Shown here in pieces: positions 1 to 8,810 of a stretch of DNA of 64,000 bases. The DNA comes from Desulforegulaceae bacterium (lineage in GTDB: Bacteria > Desulfobacterota > Desulfobacteria > Desulfobacterales > JACKCP01). The stretch lies in NCBI GenBank assembly GCA_034006035.1, contig JAVETN010000002.1, positions 210,910-274,909 of the forward strand, written 5' to 3'. The translations under genes were made by a program, and so were the position numbers. The notes beneath the pieces are model-generated. The model ran no database searches and was not told the origin of the DNA. It worked only from the letters and a program-made list of their open reading frames with translations. Positions within the stretch are counted from its first letter, which is position 1. The number at the start of each line of letters is the position of its first letter.

Positions 1-186
1 AAATTCCATTATTATAATAGGAATACCTGCTGTTATAAGTGCAAAAAAATAAGGTATAAGAAATGCACCACCGCCATTGTCATAAACCATGTAAGGAAAT
101 CTCCAGATATTGCCGAGTCCTATGGCTGACCCGACGGCTGCCAGAATAAAACCTGTTCTGGTGCCCCAATTTTCTCTTTTAGCCAT
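1..186 (-). CDS. Sodium:neurotransmitter symporter family (SNF/NSS) transporter, 5' end only
   Basis: Reverse-strand partial gene that runs off the left edge; about 62 N-terminal residues are visible. The protein begins [20 protein letters not shown], followed by the family signature [13 protein letters not shown] and a [10 protein letters not shown] stretch. These are the sodium-binding first transmembrane helix and start of the second helix in LeuT-like symporters. Members are inner-membrane Na+-coupled importers of amino acids or similar solutes; the substrate cannot be read from this fragment. The ATG follows a strong Shine-Dalgarno (GGGGAGGAGAGGT about 4 nt upstream), which fixes the start. 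It is separated from the acnB stop by about 170 nt with no recognisable gene. Confidence 0.9.
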   Translation of the reverse strand, partial: MAKRENWGTRTGFILAAVGSAIGLGNIWRFPYMVYDNGGGAFLIPYFFALITAGIPIIIMEF

Positions 187-359
187 AACTACCTCTCCTC
201 CCCGGTGCTTAAAAGTTTAGTTATAAAAAATTCATTAATATATCGCCATATCGTTAGCAAAAGACTTAAAAGACTTCAACATTATATTTTACCAGCCGCC
301 CGGATAGAACTTCAGTTAATCCCAATTTTTCAGCCAATCACCAACCAAATAATTTTTCT

Positions 360-2897
360 TTATTTCCACCCCTCTGAACCTTTGTTTTCCAAATCAAACC
401 TAATAAATCTATAAATTGAGTCTTTGAATGGAATAATTTCAGTTTTCATTGTTTTTTCATATTCTTCAGGGCTTGGTATTTCTCCAAGAATTGAAATAAC
501 AGCCCCAAGTTCTGCAGAACCCAGGAAAACTTTAGTGTTATCCCCCATTCTATTGGGAAAGTTTCTTGTTGAAGTTGAAAAAACAACAGAGCCTGGATCA
601 ACCCTTGCCTGGTTTCCCATGCAAAGCGAACATCCTGGAATTTCAATTCTTGCCCCTGCTTTTCCCAAAATACTATAAACCCCTTCATTTCTTAAAATAT
701 CTTTATCCATTTCAGTGGGAGGACAAACCCAGAGTTTTGATTTTGCTGTCTTTCCTTCAACTATTTTTGCAAGAGCTCTGAAATGACCTATATGAGTCAT
801 ACAGGAACCAATAAATACTTCGTCTATTTTTGTGCCTGAAAGCTCTGACAAAAGTTTTACATCGTCTGGATCATTTGGACAGGCAAGAACAGGTTCATTA
901 AGCTCATCAAGATTTATCTCAAGCTTTTCTATAAAATCAGCATCTTTATCGCGCCTTAAAAGACTTTTATTTTCAACCCAGGCTTCCATTTCCTTGGATC
1001 TTTGAATAAGAGCTGACTTGTCCATATATCCCCTGTCTGCAAGCTCTCTTAAAAAACAAATATTTGATTCAAGAAACTCTGTAACCATTTCTTCTGAAAG
1101 TTTTATTGTTGCAGCAGCAGCTGATCTTTCAGCAGAAGCATCAGTAAGTTCGTAAGCCTCATCTACACTAAGTTCTTCTGTTCCTTCCATTTCTAAAATT
1201 CTTCCGGAAAATATATTTTTCTTTCCTTCTTTTTCAATGGTGAGCAGCCCTTTTTTAATTGCAAAATAAGGAATTGAATTGACCAGATCCCTAATTGTTA
1301 AATACTCTTTTCTTTTTCCCTTAAAACTTACAAGAACAGATTCTGGAACATCAAGGGGCATTTTTCCCATGGCAGCTGCAAAAGCTACAAGTCCTGACCC
1401 TGCAGGAAAACTTATTCCAAAGGGAAATCTTGTGTGTGAATCTCCTCCTGTACCAACAGTGTCTGGCAAAATCATTCTATTAAGCCATGAATGGATAATT
1501 CCGTCTCCGGGTTTTAAGGCAATCCCCTTTCTTTCAATCATAAAATCTGCCAGGGAAGAATGCATTTCAATATCAGAAAGCCTTGGATAAGCAGCTGTAT
1601 GACAAAACGACTGCATTACTAGTCCTGCTGAAAACTTCATACATGAAAGCTCCATAAGCTCATCTTTTGTCATTGGTCCTGTGGTATCCTGGGAACCAAC
1701 GGTTGCAGTGGAAGGTTCACAATATTCACCAGGTCTTACCCCTTTTTTTCCACAGGCATTTCCAATTATTTTCTGTGCAAGGGTAAAACCTTTGCCAGTA
1801 TCTTCAGGCATTGGAGGGTTTCTGAAAAAATCAGCAAAACCTTCTCCAAGAAATTTTCTTGATTTGTCTGTAAGTGTTTTACCTACTATGAGAGGAATTC
1901 TTCCCCCTGCCCTGTATGAATCAAAAAGAACTTTATTTTTAATTTCAAATTCAGAAACAACTTCCAAAGTTTTGCCGTTTAAAATTTTGCCTTCAAAAGG
2001 CTTTAAAATAAGATGGTCTCCATTTTTTATTTTTTTAACATCAGCTTCAACAGGAAAAGCCCCTGAATCTTCCATTGTATTATAAAAAATAGGGGCAATT
2101 TTTTCTCCTATTACAAATCCGCCTTTTCTTTTATTGGGAACAAAGGGAATGTCTTCTCCAATATGCCAGATAAGAGAATTACCTGCTGATTTTCTTGAAG
2201 ATCCTGTTCCAACAATATCACCTACAAAGGCAAGAGGACGGCCTTTTTCTTTTAATTCTTCAATAATTTTTAAAGGTGAATCTATTCTTGACTGGAGCAT
2301 TGAAAGGGCATGGAGGGGAATATCTGGCCTGCTCCAGGCTTCAGATGCAGGGGACAAATCATCTGTATTGATTTCTCCGTCAACCTTGAATGCTGTTAAA
2401 TGAATTTCTTCAGGTATCTCTGATAAAAAATTAAACCAATGGGCATCAGCCCATGATCTTATAACTTTTTTTGCATTCTCATTGGTTTTTGAAAGCTTTG
2501 CTATGAGTTCAAATTTATCATAAACAAGAAGAGTTTTTCCCAAAGCTTTGGCAGAATTGTCACCAAGAGATCCATCTTCTAAAAGCTTGATCAAATAATC
2601 TAAAGCATAACCTCCCCTCATATTACCCAAAAGAAAGACAGCTCTTTTTGGGGTAATCAAGGGTGAAACAATGTTTTTGGTTGCAAGTTCATAAAGGATA
2701 GCTGCTTTTTCCAATGCTGCAGGATCAACTCCTGGAGACACTCTTTCTTCTATAAGACTTGTTACAAAGGCCTCTTGCCCCCGGGGCGGGTTTTTTATCA
2801 GGTCCAAAATCTTTTTCACCTGACTTCTATCAAGGGGTTTTGGTTCAATCCCCTGTTTTTTTCTGTCTTCCAAATGTTTTCTATACTCTTCAAGCAT
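360..2897 (-). CDS. acnB: Aconitate hydratase B (bifunctional aconitase/2-methylisocitrate dehydratase type)
   Basis: About 845 residues, close to the roughly 865 of E. coli AcnB. It interconverts citrate and isocitrate in the cytoplasm, in the TCA cycle used by complete-oxidising sulfate reducers. The domain order is AcnB-like: an N-terminal HEAT-like region (about 1-155), a swivelling domain (about 160-370), then the catalytic Fe-S domains. The motif DSHTRFPFG lies near residue 486. The 4Fe-4S ligands are read as the cysteine in IGSCMTH (about 697) and the two in GCSLCMGN (about 757-760). An ATG 15 nt further upstream exists, but AAGGAAG spaced 3-4 nt before the ATG at 2897 (protein MLEEYRKH) favours the start given here. 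It stands alone, divergent from sat. Confidence 0.96.
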   Translation of the reverse strand: MLEEYRKHLEDRKKQGIEPKPLDRSQVKKILDLIKNPPRGQEAFVTSLIEERVSPGVDPAALEKAAILYELATKNIVSPLITPKRAVFLLGNMRGGYALDYLIKLLEDGSLGDNSAKALGKTLLVYDKFELIAKLSKTNENAKKVIRSWADAHWFNFLSEIPEEIHLTAFKVDGEINTDDLSPASEAWSRPDIPLHALSMLQSRIDSPLKIIEELKEKGRPLAFVGDIVGTGSSRKSAGNSLIWHIGEDIPFVPNKRKGGFVIGEKIAPIFYNTMEDSGAFPVEADVKKIKNGDHLILKPFEGKILNGKTLEVVSEFEIKNKVLFDSYRAGGRIPLIVGKTLTDKSRKFLGEGFADFFRNPPMPEDTGKGFTLAQKIIGNACGKKGVRPGEYCEPSTATVGSQDTTGPMTKDELMELSCMKFSAGLVMQSFCHTAAYPRLSDIEMHSSLADFMIERKGIALKPGDGIIHSWLNRMILPDTVGTGGDSHTRFPFGISFPAGSGLVAFAAAMGKMPLDVPESVLVSFKGKRKEYLTIRDLVNSIPYFAIKKGLLTIEKEGKKNIFSGRILEMEGTEELSVDEAYELTDASAERSAAAATIKLSEEMVTEFLESNICFLRELADRGYMDKSALIQRSKEMEAWVENKSLLRRDKDADFIEKLEINLDELNEPVLACPNDPDDVKLLSELSGTKIDEVFIGSCMTHIGHFRALAKIVEGKTAKSKLWVCPPTEMDKDILRNEGVYSILGKAGARIEIPGCSLCMGNQARVDPGSVVFSTSTRNFPNRMGDNTKVFLGSAELGAVISILGEIPSPEEYEKTMKTEIIPFKDSIYRFIRFDLENKGSEGWK

Positions 2898-2984
2898 GGG
2901 ACTTCCTTTCAAATTTTAAATTTTTTCAAGAACTTATATCTCTTTTTAACCAACAACATTATTTAAGTTCAAGGGTAAAATAAC

Positions 2985-3011
2985 TTGACAAAAATCAATA
3001 TCCTTTATAAG
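2985..3011 (+). promoter_or_regulatory. Candidate sigma70-type promoter for sat
   Basis: TTGACA at 2985-2990 is a perfect -35 box. TATAAG at 3006-3011 is a plausible -10 box, but the spacing is only 15 nt. It lies about 95 nt upstream of the sat ATG, leaving a leader that holds a strong inverted repeat. Boxes are seen directly; promoter activity is inferred. Confidence 0.45.
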
Positions 3012-3045
3012 CAATTTCTATGTTTCTTCAACTAAATTGAACTAA

Positions 3046-3070
3046 TGAAGTTGTCAAGAGGACAACTTCA
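3046..3070. promoter_or_regulatory. Perfect 10-bp inverted repeat in the sat leader
   Basis: TGAAGTTGTC and GACAACTTCA form perfect 10-bp arms around a 5-nt spacer (AAGAG). The repeat sits between the candidate promoter and the sat Shine-Dalgarno, ending 33 nt before the ATG. In RNA it would make a stable hairpin near the 5' end of the message; in DNA it could be an operator for a dimeric regulator. There is no U-tract, so it is not a terminator. Confidence 0.55.
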
Positions 3071-3103
3071 AAGATATAAAATATTAAAGACAAGGAGCTT
3101 ATT

Positions 3104-4381
3104 ATGTCAAAACTGGTAGCACCACATGGTGGAAAAGGTCTTATTAACAAACTGCTTGAAGGTGCAGAAAAAGAAGCAGAGCTTAAAAAAGCAGAAGGTC
3201 TTAAAAAAATTGAAATGTCTTCAAGAGAAGAAGGCGACCTTATAATGATTGGTACAGGCGGTTTCAGTCCTCTTGAAGGTTTCATGACAAAAGCAGACTG
3301 GAAAGGCGTTTGTGAAAACTTCCTTCTTGCTGATGGTACATTCTGGCCTGTTCCTGTTACTCTTTCAGTTGATAAAGCTGACGCTGACGCAATCAAAGAA
3401 GGCGATGAAGTAGCTCTTGTTTCCCAGTCCGGTGAAGTTATGGGTACAATGAATGTTACTGAAAAGTTTGAAATGACAGAAGCTAACAAAAAGTGGGAAT
3501 GTGAAAAAGTTTTCATGGGTACAGGTACAGCCAATGCTGACGAATTCTGGAAAATAGCTGAAGAAGATCACCCAGGTGTTCAGCAGGTAATGGCACAAAA
3601 AGATTTTAACATTGCAGGACCAATCAAGCTGGTTTCTGAAGGTGAATTCCCAACAAAGTACAAAGGTATTTACATGAGACCTGCCGAGTCAAGAGCTATT
3701 TTTGACGAAAAAGGCTGGGCAACAGTTGCAGCTCTTCAGCTTAGAAACCCAATGCATCGTTCACATGAATACCTTGCAAAAATTGGTATTGAAGTATGCG
3801 ACGGTACTTTTATTCATTCTCTGGTAGGTAACCTTAAGCCTGGTGATATTCCTGCAGAAGTACGTGTTAAGTGTATTGACACCCTTGTTAAGCATCACTT
3901 TGTTGAAGAAAACGTTGTACAGGGCGGATATCCTCTGGACATGAGATATGCTGGACCTCGTGAAGCTCTTCTTCATGCTACTTTCCGTCAGAACTACGGT
4001 GTAAACAAAATGATTATCGGTCGTGACCATGCAGGCGTTGGCGACTTTTACGGTCTTTTTGAAGCTCAGGAAATTTTTGAAACAATACCTTATCCTGAAG
4101 AAGAAGGAAAAGCTCTTAAGTGCGAGCCTCTAAAAATTGACTGGACATTCTATTGTGAAAAATGTGATGGAATGGCTTCACTTAGAACATGCCCACATGA
4201 TAAGCAGTACAGAGTTATTCTTTCAGGTACAATGCTTAGAAAAGGTCTTTCAGAAGGAACTCCAATTCCAGATCATTTTGGTCGTGATGAAGTTCTTGCT
4301 CTTCTTCGTGAGTACTATGAAGGTCTTACAGAAAAAGTTGAAATCAAGACCCATGGTGCTGCAAGCGGATCTAAGATGTAA
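3104..4381 (+). CDS. sat: Sulfate adenylyltransferase (ATP sulfurylase), dissimilatory type
   Basis: 425 residues. It activates sulfate with ATP to APS and pyrophosphate, the first cytoplasmic step of sulfate respiration. The nucleotide/sulfate-binding motif [10 protein letters not shown] is near residue 212 and [12 protein letters not shown] near residue 306. A zinc-type cysteine cluster (CEKCDG ... CPHD) starts near residue 351, as in homo-oligomeric dissimilatory enzymes. The start follows an AAGGAGC Shine-Dalgarno. It is monocistronic here: no aprAB, qmo or pyrophosphatase gene is adjacent, and a strong hairpin follows 30 nt after the stop. The codons are regular, as expected for a highly expressed gene. 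Confidence 0.98.
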   Translation: MSKLVAPHGGKGLINKLLEGAEKEAELKKAEGLKKIEMSSREEGDLIMIGTGGFSPLEGFMTKADWKGVCENFLLADGTFWPVPVTLSVDKADADAIKEGDEVALVSQSGEVMGTMNVTEKFEMTEANKKWECEKVFMGTGTANADEFWKIAEEDHPGVQQVMAQKDFNIAGPIKLVSEGEFPTKYKGIYMRPAESRAIFDEKGWATVAALQLRNPMHRSHEYLAKIGIEVCDGTFIHSLVGNLKPGDIPAEVRVKCIDTLVKHHFVEENVVQGGYPLDMRYAGPREALLHATFRQNYGVNKMIIGRDHAGVGDFYGLFEAQEIFETIPYPEEEGKALKCEPLKIDWTFYCEKCDGMASLRTCPHDKQYRVILSGTMLRKGLSEGTPIPDHFGRDEVLALLREYYEGLTEKVEIKTHGAASGSKM

Positions 4382-4409
4382 CAATTTTTTCTTTTTTTAA
4401 AAAGAGCCT

Positions 4410-4438
4410 AAAGGGGGAATTTTATTTCCCCCTTTTTT
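4410..4438 (+). terminator. Rho-independent terminator after sat
   Basis: AAAGGGGGAA pairs with TTCCCCCTTT across a short T-rich loop and is followed by a T-run. It separates sat from the convergent trmL. Because A-runs flank the other side, it may work for both strands. Confidence 0.85.
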
Positions 4439-4448
4439 ATTTCTCCTT

Positions 4449-4922
4449 TTACTTCCACTGATGAAAATCTTCAAAGCCTCTCAAACTTTCATACAAAGCA
4501 ACACCAACAGATGTTGAAAGATTTAAAGATCTTATAGAATTTTTTACTGGAATATAATAAGTACTTTCCTGGTATTTTTCTATTATTGAATCCGGCAGCC
4601 CTTTTGTTTCAGACCCAAATACAAGAAAAAGTCTGTTAAGCTTTGGAATTTCAATATAATTTTTTTTACCCAGCTTTGAAAAAAACACAAGTTCTCCTTT
4701 TTCAGGTTTTGAGTTCTTTAAAAAATCTTGAAAATCATCCCAGACAAAAAGTTTTACATTTTTCCAATAATCAAGCCCTGCCCTTTTCAAATGCTTATCA
4801 TCAAGCAAAAACCCAAGGGGTTTTACAAGATGAAGGCTGGTATCGGTTCCAAGGCAGGTTCTTCCTATATTTCCAGTATTCCAATGGACATCAGGACTTA
4901 TAAGCACAATATTTCTTTCCAT
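4449..4922 (-). CDS. trmL: tRNA (cytidine/uridine(34)-2'-O)-methyltransferase
   Basis: 157 residues, the same length as E. coli TrmL. It is a SPOUT-class methyltransferase that 2'-O-methylates the wobble nucleotide of tRNA-Leu isoacceptors using SAM. The trefoil-knot signatures are visible: NTGNIGRTC near residue 16, LVFGSETKGLP near residue 100 and the C-terminal RSLNLSTSVGVALYE. It is a single gene, convergent with sat and divergent from the amidohydrolase at 4979. The start MERNIVLISP matches the family N-terminus. Confidence 0.93.
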   Translation of the reverse strand: MERNIVLISPDVHWNTGNIGRTCLGTDTSLHLVKPLGFLLDDKHLKRAGLDYWKNVKLFVWDDFQDFLKNSKPEKGELVFFSKLGKKNYIEIPKLNRLFLVFGSETKGLPDSIIEKYQESTYYIPVKNSIRSLNLSTSVGVALYESLRGFEDFHQWK

Positions 4923-4978
4923 AATAAAAAACCTCTGATACTTTTTAAGTAAATTTAAAAAAAACGGAATCTATATAA

Positions 4979-5815
4979 ATGATAATTGACTGTCACGCAC
5001 ATATTTTTCCTGAAAAAATAAAAAACAAAAGGGAAATTTTTTTTGAAAATGAAAAAGAATTTTCCTGGCTTTATAAAAATCCCAAATCAAAACTATCCAC
5101 AGCTGAAGAACTTATAGAATCAATGGATAAAAACAAAATAGATAAAACCATTGTTTTTGGATTTCCATGGAACAATGAAGATAAATCAAAATTTCACAAT
5201 GATTATGTTCTTGAAAAGTCAATTAAGTTTAAAAAAAGGCTTATTCCTTTTGCCTGCTTTAATCCTTCTAAAGACTATGCCTTAAAAGAAGCAAAAAGAG
5301 CTTTGAAAAACAAATTTAAAGGTTTTGGTGAACTTGGATTTTACACCAGGGATTTTGATTTTGAAATTATAAACAAACTCAAGCCCATAATGAAACTTGC
5401 ACAAAAAAAATCCATACCAGTAATCTTTCATACAAATGAAGAGGCTGGTCATCAATATCCTGGCAAATCACCAATGACAATTTCAGGAATTTTAAACTTT
5501 ATTGAAGAATTTAAAAAAAACAAAATAATTTTAGCCCATCTTGGAGGAGGAGTTTTGTTTTTCAATTTTTTAAAAACCCCTCCTTCAATGGAAAACATTC
5601 TTTTTGATACTGCAGCAATTCCATTTATCTACAAAAAAAATATCTATGAAATTTTAAGCTCTGATGAACTAAAAGATAAAATTGTTTTCGGTACAGACTG
5701 GCCTCTTATCTCACCTGAAAGATATTTTAAAGAAATAGAGGAAAATAACCTTGATAACTCATTTAAAACCAAACTTTATTGTGAAAATATAAGCCGTTTT
5801 TTAAACCTTGAATAA
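4979..5815 (+). CDS. Amidohydrolase family protein (amidohydrolase-2 type, TIM-barrel metal hydrolase)
   Basis: 278 residues. It belongs to the metal-dependent hydrolase/decarboxylase superfamily that includes ACMSD-like decarboxylases. The N-terminal metal motif is DCHAHIFPEK (residues 4-13). Barrel-strand motifs follow as VIFHTNE near 149, ILAHLGGG near 180 and the C-terminal GTDWPLISPE near 240, each supplying His or Asp ligands. The substrate cannot be told from sequence. It stands between trmL (divergent) and lemA (convergent) with little spacing, so there is no operon partner. Confidence 0.82.
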   Translation: MIIDCHAHIFPEKIKNKREIFFENEKEFSWLYKNPKSKLSTAEELIESMDKNKIDKTIVFGFPWNNEDKSKFHNDYVLEKSIKFKKRLIPFACFNPSKDYALKEAKRALKNKFKGFGELGFYTRDFDFEIINKLKPIMKLAQKKSIPVIFHTNEEAGHQYPGKSPMTISGILNFIEEFKKNKIILAHLGGGVLFFNFLKTPPSMENILFDTAAIPFIYKKNIYEILSSDELKDKIVFGTDWPLISPERYFKEIEENNLDNSFKTKLYCENISRFLNLE

Positions 5816-5823
5816 ATTTATTT

Positions 5824-6390
5824 TTAAAAACTGATTTTTACATCTTCCCTGTGTAAAGGATCAATTTCCCACAAAACACTTTGGTCAAACTTAAAAGCAG
5901 AGCCCACCATAGTATCAGGAAATTTCTGAAGTTTTATATTATAAATAGTCACCACTTCATTATACATTTCTCTTCTGTCTGCAATTGAATCTTCAATTTC
6001 TGTTATTCTTGACTGAAGCCTTGCAAACATGCTGTCAGCCTTAAGTTCAGGGTATTGTTCAGCCACTGCAAAAAGTGATTTCAAAGCAGTTGTAAGTTCC
6101 CCCTGGTTTTCAAGAAACTTTTTTGAGTCTTTTGGGCTCCCAACCATATTTCTTGCCCTGATAACCCTTTCAAGAGTTTCTCTTTCATGGGTCATATAGC
6201 CTTTGCAGACTTCAACAAGCTTTGGAATTTCATCGTATCTTTGCTTGAGAAGAATATCTATATTGCTCCAGGTTTTATCAATATTGTTTTTCAGATGAAT
6301 AAACCCATTGTAAGTAATAATTACAAAAAGAACCAAAATTGCCAAAAGAACAAAAATTCCCGCAATAACACCGACTCCGATTATAGACAT
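5824..6390 (-). CDS. lemA: LemA family membrane protein
   Basis: 188 residues. There is one N-terminal transmembrane helix (about 5-27, rich in V, I, L and A), then a long helical domain with the LemA motif YNGFIHLKNNIDKTWSNID and a KQRYDEIPKLVEVCKGYM region. LemA proteins sit in the inner membrane with the helical bundle outside; their molecular role is poorly known. The gene is 19 nt downstream of the GIDE-domain gene on the same strand, a pairing common in bacteria, so the two probably work together. Family identification is secure; function is not. Confidence 0.92.
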   Translation of the reverse strand: MSIIGVGVIAGIFVLLAILVLFVIITYNGFIHLKNNIDKTWSNIDILLKQRYDEIPKLVEVCKGYMTHERETLERVIRARNMVGSPKDSKKFLENQGELTTALKSLFAVAEQYPELKADSMFARLQSRITEIEDSIADRREMYNEVVTIYNIKLQKFPDTMVGSAFKFDQSVLWEIDPLHREDVKISF

Positions 6391-6409
6391 AACTGATTTT
6401 CCCCTGTTT

Positions 6410-7453
6410 TCAATTTGTAAAAAACATTATACTTCCTCCAACAAATGCAAAAACAGCACCTGCCAGATTAACCCAGATATATAAATTAAATTTTTTCAAA
6501 ATTTTATCTTCAAGTCTTGTTGGTGCAATAATCATGGGAAATCCTTTATATGGAGGATCCAAAACAATAAAAGATTCTTTTTTATTGCCAGACCCTGAAA
6601 GGAATTGCTTATAAGCTTTTTTATCAGCATCTGATATAGCTTTTTCCCATTCATGGGCATCAATTTTTCCATTTTTGTCAGTATCATAAAAAGAAAGAAG
6701 CTTTTCATTTTTTTTTATTTTTCTTAAAATTTCAAGACGGATTTTTTTTATTTCTGATTTATCCGAATTCAGTGGATATTCTGCCCAGCCAAGAATATAA
6801 AGAGGACTATTGTCAAGAATAACCTCTTCTTCCCATTTCTGCCCCATTGGAACCATAAACGAAATCCCCTGGGAATAAACTCCACCGGTATTTATATATG
6901 TCTCTTTTTTTAAAGGAAGCACCTGGGCTCCCTCGGGATAGACACAAACCCTTCCATAATCGTCTTCAAGGTAAAAAGGAGTGCTTCCTGACACAATGGT
7001 TTCATACCAGGTCCAGCCCGACTGATTGGCCTTGTTTGCTCTTTTGTATTTATTCACCTTATAATAAATGCAGGGAAGATTGGCACATGGTGATAAAAGA
7101 TTGTATTTCCTTTTAGCTGTTCCCTTAAGTTCAACCATTCCCATTGAAGCAGAACGTATTTTACTTGTGGGTAAATCAGAAATAATATTTTTAAACTTAA
7201 GGTATTTAATAAACCCCAAAAGAAAGAGCGGGAAAATTACAAAAAGAAAAATCCCTTTAAAAATAAAAAATTCTGCAATTTTTTTAATCCCCGGAGAATT
7301 TAAAACCGATTCTAAGCCCTTTGTTTGAAAAAATATAAAAATAAAAATTCCGGTTATAATAAATACCATCAGTTTTTTTTTTAAACTTAAGCTTTTCCTT
7401 GATGGTATTTCAGGGGGAGAAGGAAGATTATTGTTTATATATGCTTTATTCAA
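6410..7453 (-). CDS. GIDE-domain membrane protein with an EF-hand-like motif
   Basis: 347 residues. Hydrophobic segments lie near residues 28-45, 65-85 and at the C-terminus (about 325-345). Between them is a GIDE-type domain, recognisable from the SPCANLPCIYYKV stretch and the STPFYLEDDYGRVCVYPEGA stretch. This is the domain found in eukaryotic MUL1/MAPL E3 ligases, but no RING finger is seen, so ubiquitin ligase activity should not be assumed. A 12-residue EF-hand loop, DTDKNGKIDAHE, lies near residue 256 and suggests Ca2+ binding. It is the first gene of a two-gene unit with lemA. Confidence 0.75.
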   Translation of the reverse strand: MNKAYINNNLPSPPEIPSRKSLSLKKKLMVFIITGIFIFIFFQTKGLESVLNSPGIKKIAEFFIFKGIFLFVIFPLFLLGFIKYLKFKNIISDLPTSKIRSASMGMVELKGTAKRKYNLLSPCANLPCIYYKVNKYKRANKANQSGWTWYETIVSGSTPFYLEDDYGRVCVYPEGAQVLPLKKETYINTGGVYSQGISFMVPMGQKWEEEVILDNSPLYILGWAEYPLNSDKSEIKKIRLEILRKIKKNEKLLSFYDTDKNGKIDAHEWEKAISDADKKAYKQFLSGSGNKKESFIVLDPPYKGFPMIIAPTRLEDKILKKFNLYIWVNLAGAVFAFVGGSIMFFTN

Positions 7454-7571
7454 GCTTGGCTCCTTGAGTTTTAACTTTTTGAATAATCCTAAAAATGATA
7501 TTAAGTCATTGACCTTAATTTAAATTTCTGCTCAATTCAGTTTAAAATTAAAAATTTCAGGGGAATTATAA

Positions 7572-8495
7572 ATGGAAATCAAAATAGGAACAAGAAAAAG
7601 TAAGCTTGCTATGTGGCAGGCAAAATATATCCAGGAACTTTTAGCCAAAAACAATATTAAATCAAAACTTTTCCCAATTGAAACAAAAGGGGATAAAATC
7701 CTTGATAGATCAATTGCAAAGATAGGAAGTAAGGGAGTTTTCACTGAAGAGCTTGAAGAAAAACTTTTGAATCTTGAAATTGATATAGCAGTTCACAGTG
7801 CAAAAGATCTCCAGTCAAATCTTCCCAAAGACTTTGAAATCATAGCTTTTACTGAAAGGGAAGAAGCAAATGATGTAATCGTTTCAAGAAAACCTCTTAA
7901 TCCCGAAGATAAAAATTCATCCTTTGTGCTTGGAACCTCGTCTGTAAGGCGAACTTCCCTTATTAAACACTTTTTTCCCCATTTAAAACTTACAGATATG
8001 AGGGGAAATCTTCAGACAAGAATTAAAAAAATGGACAATAAAGATTGCGACGGTCTTGTTCTTGCCAAGGCAGGGGTTTTAAGAATGGGCTATGATGACC
8101 TGATTGTTTATGAATTTGATCCTGAAGTTTTCATTCCTCCTGTGGGACAGGGATGCCTTGCCATTGAAGCTTCAAAAAACCTTCCTTTGGAAATAAAAAA
8201 CAAATTAAGAAAGGCTTTGAACTCAGAAACAACTGAAAAAATACTTTTAGGTGAAAGACAATTTTTAAATATTCTTGAAGGAGGATGCAGCATCCCAGCC
8301 TTTTGCCACGGAATTCTAAAAAACAATAAAGTATGTCTTAAAGGAGGAATAGTTTCCACTGATGGACAAACAATTGTTTTAAATGATTTTGAATCAGAAA
8401 ATCCCCAGGAAGCCGGAACAAAACTTGCCTCCTATGTTCTTGAAAATGGGGGAAGAGAAATTTTAAAAAGTTTAAAAAGTTTAAAAAACAATTAA
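7572..8495 (+). CDS. hemC: Hydroxymethylbilane synthase (porphobilinogen deaminase)
   Basis: 307 residues, the usual family length. It condenses four porphobilinogen units to hydroxymethylbilane for heme, siroheme and corrinoids. The N-terminal substrate loop IGTRKSKLAMWQ and the central GTSSVRRTSLIKHFFP with DMRGNLQTRI are diagnostic. The dipyrromethane cofactor cysteine is in GGCSIP near residue 238. AGGGGAA before the ATG supports the start. No other heme gene is adjacent; a palindromic hairpin follows the stop. Confidence 0.96.
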   Translation: MEIKIGTRKSKLAMWQAKYIQELLAKNNIKSKLFPIETKGDKILDRSIAKIGSKGVFTEELEEKLLNLEIDIAVHSAKDLQSNLPKDFEIIAFTEREEANDVIVSRKPLNPEDKNSSFVLGTSSVRRTSLIKHFFPHLKLTDMRGNLQTRIKKMDNKDCDGLVLAKAGVLRMGYDDLIVYEFDPEVFIPPVGQGCLAIEASKNLPLEIKNKLRKALNSETTEKILLGERQFLNILEGGCSIPAFCHGILKNNKVCLKGGIVSTDGQTIVLNDFESENPQEAGTKLASYVLENGGREILKSLKSLKNN

Positions 8496-8500
8496 TAATC

Positions 8501-8527
8501 TTATGGGTTAATCAATTTAACCCATAA
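8501..8527. terminator. Hairpin after hemC, possible weak terminator
   Basis: TTATGGGTTAA and TTAACCCATAA form a perfect 11-bp stem with a 5-nt loop, 6 nt after the hemC stop. The following bases are A-rich, with only a later short T-run, so it may be an RNA-stabilising 3' hairpin rather than a classical terminator. Confidence 0.5.
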
Positions 8528-8810
8528 ATAACAATTTTATCACCAGCTTCTTCAAATTGAAAAATCAGATTTAAGTTAAAATCTATTTAAAACCTAGATT
8601 CACTCTAAATTTTATATTTAAAAACATAAAACCCTCAATTCAGATAAAATTAATTTTGTCCTAACTTGACAAATCAGCTTCCCTATGAATAAATTAGCAA
8701 AATCAAATCCGGCAGCTTAAATTAAGACTTTCTTCAATAATAAAATTATTCAAGTTTATTGTTTAATTTAAAAACAAGGAGGAAAAACATACTAAAAGCC
8801 GGTCAACAGT
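8528..8810 (+). promoter_or_regulatory. Intergenic region hemC-ectA with candidate promoter and displaced Shine-Dalgarno
   Basis: A gene-free, very AT-rich stretch. TTGACA at 8666-8671 with TAAATT at 8690-8695 (18-nt spacing) is the best sigma70-like candidate for ectABC. The strongest Shine-Dalgarno, AAGGAGG at 8777-8783, lies about 28 nt before the only usable in-frame ATG of ectA (8811); a stop codon at 8793 blocks any upstream extension in that frame. An osmotic regulator site was not recognised. Confidence 0.4.

Noticed and set aside
205..2403. Several plus-strand reading frames of 60-134 codons lying in or beside acnB
   Set aside because: They are antisense to a clear aconitase gene, lack ribosome sites and encode no recognisable motif; they are by-products of codon bias.
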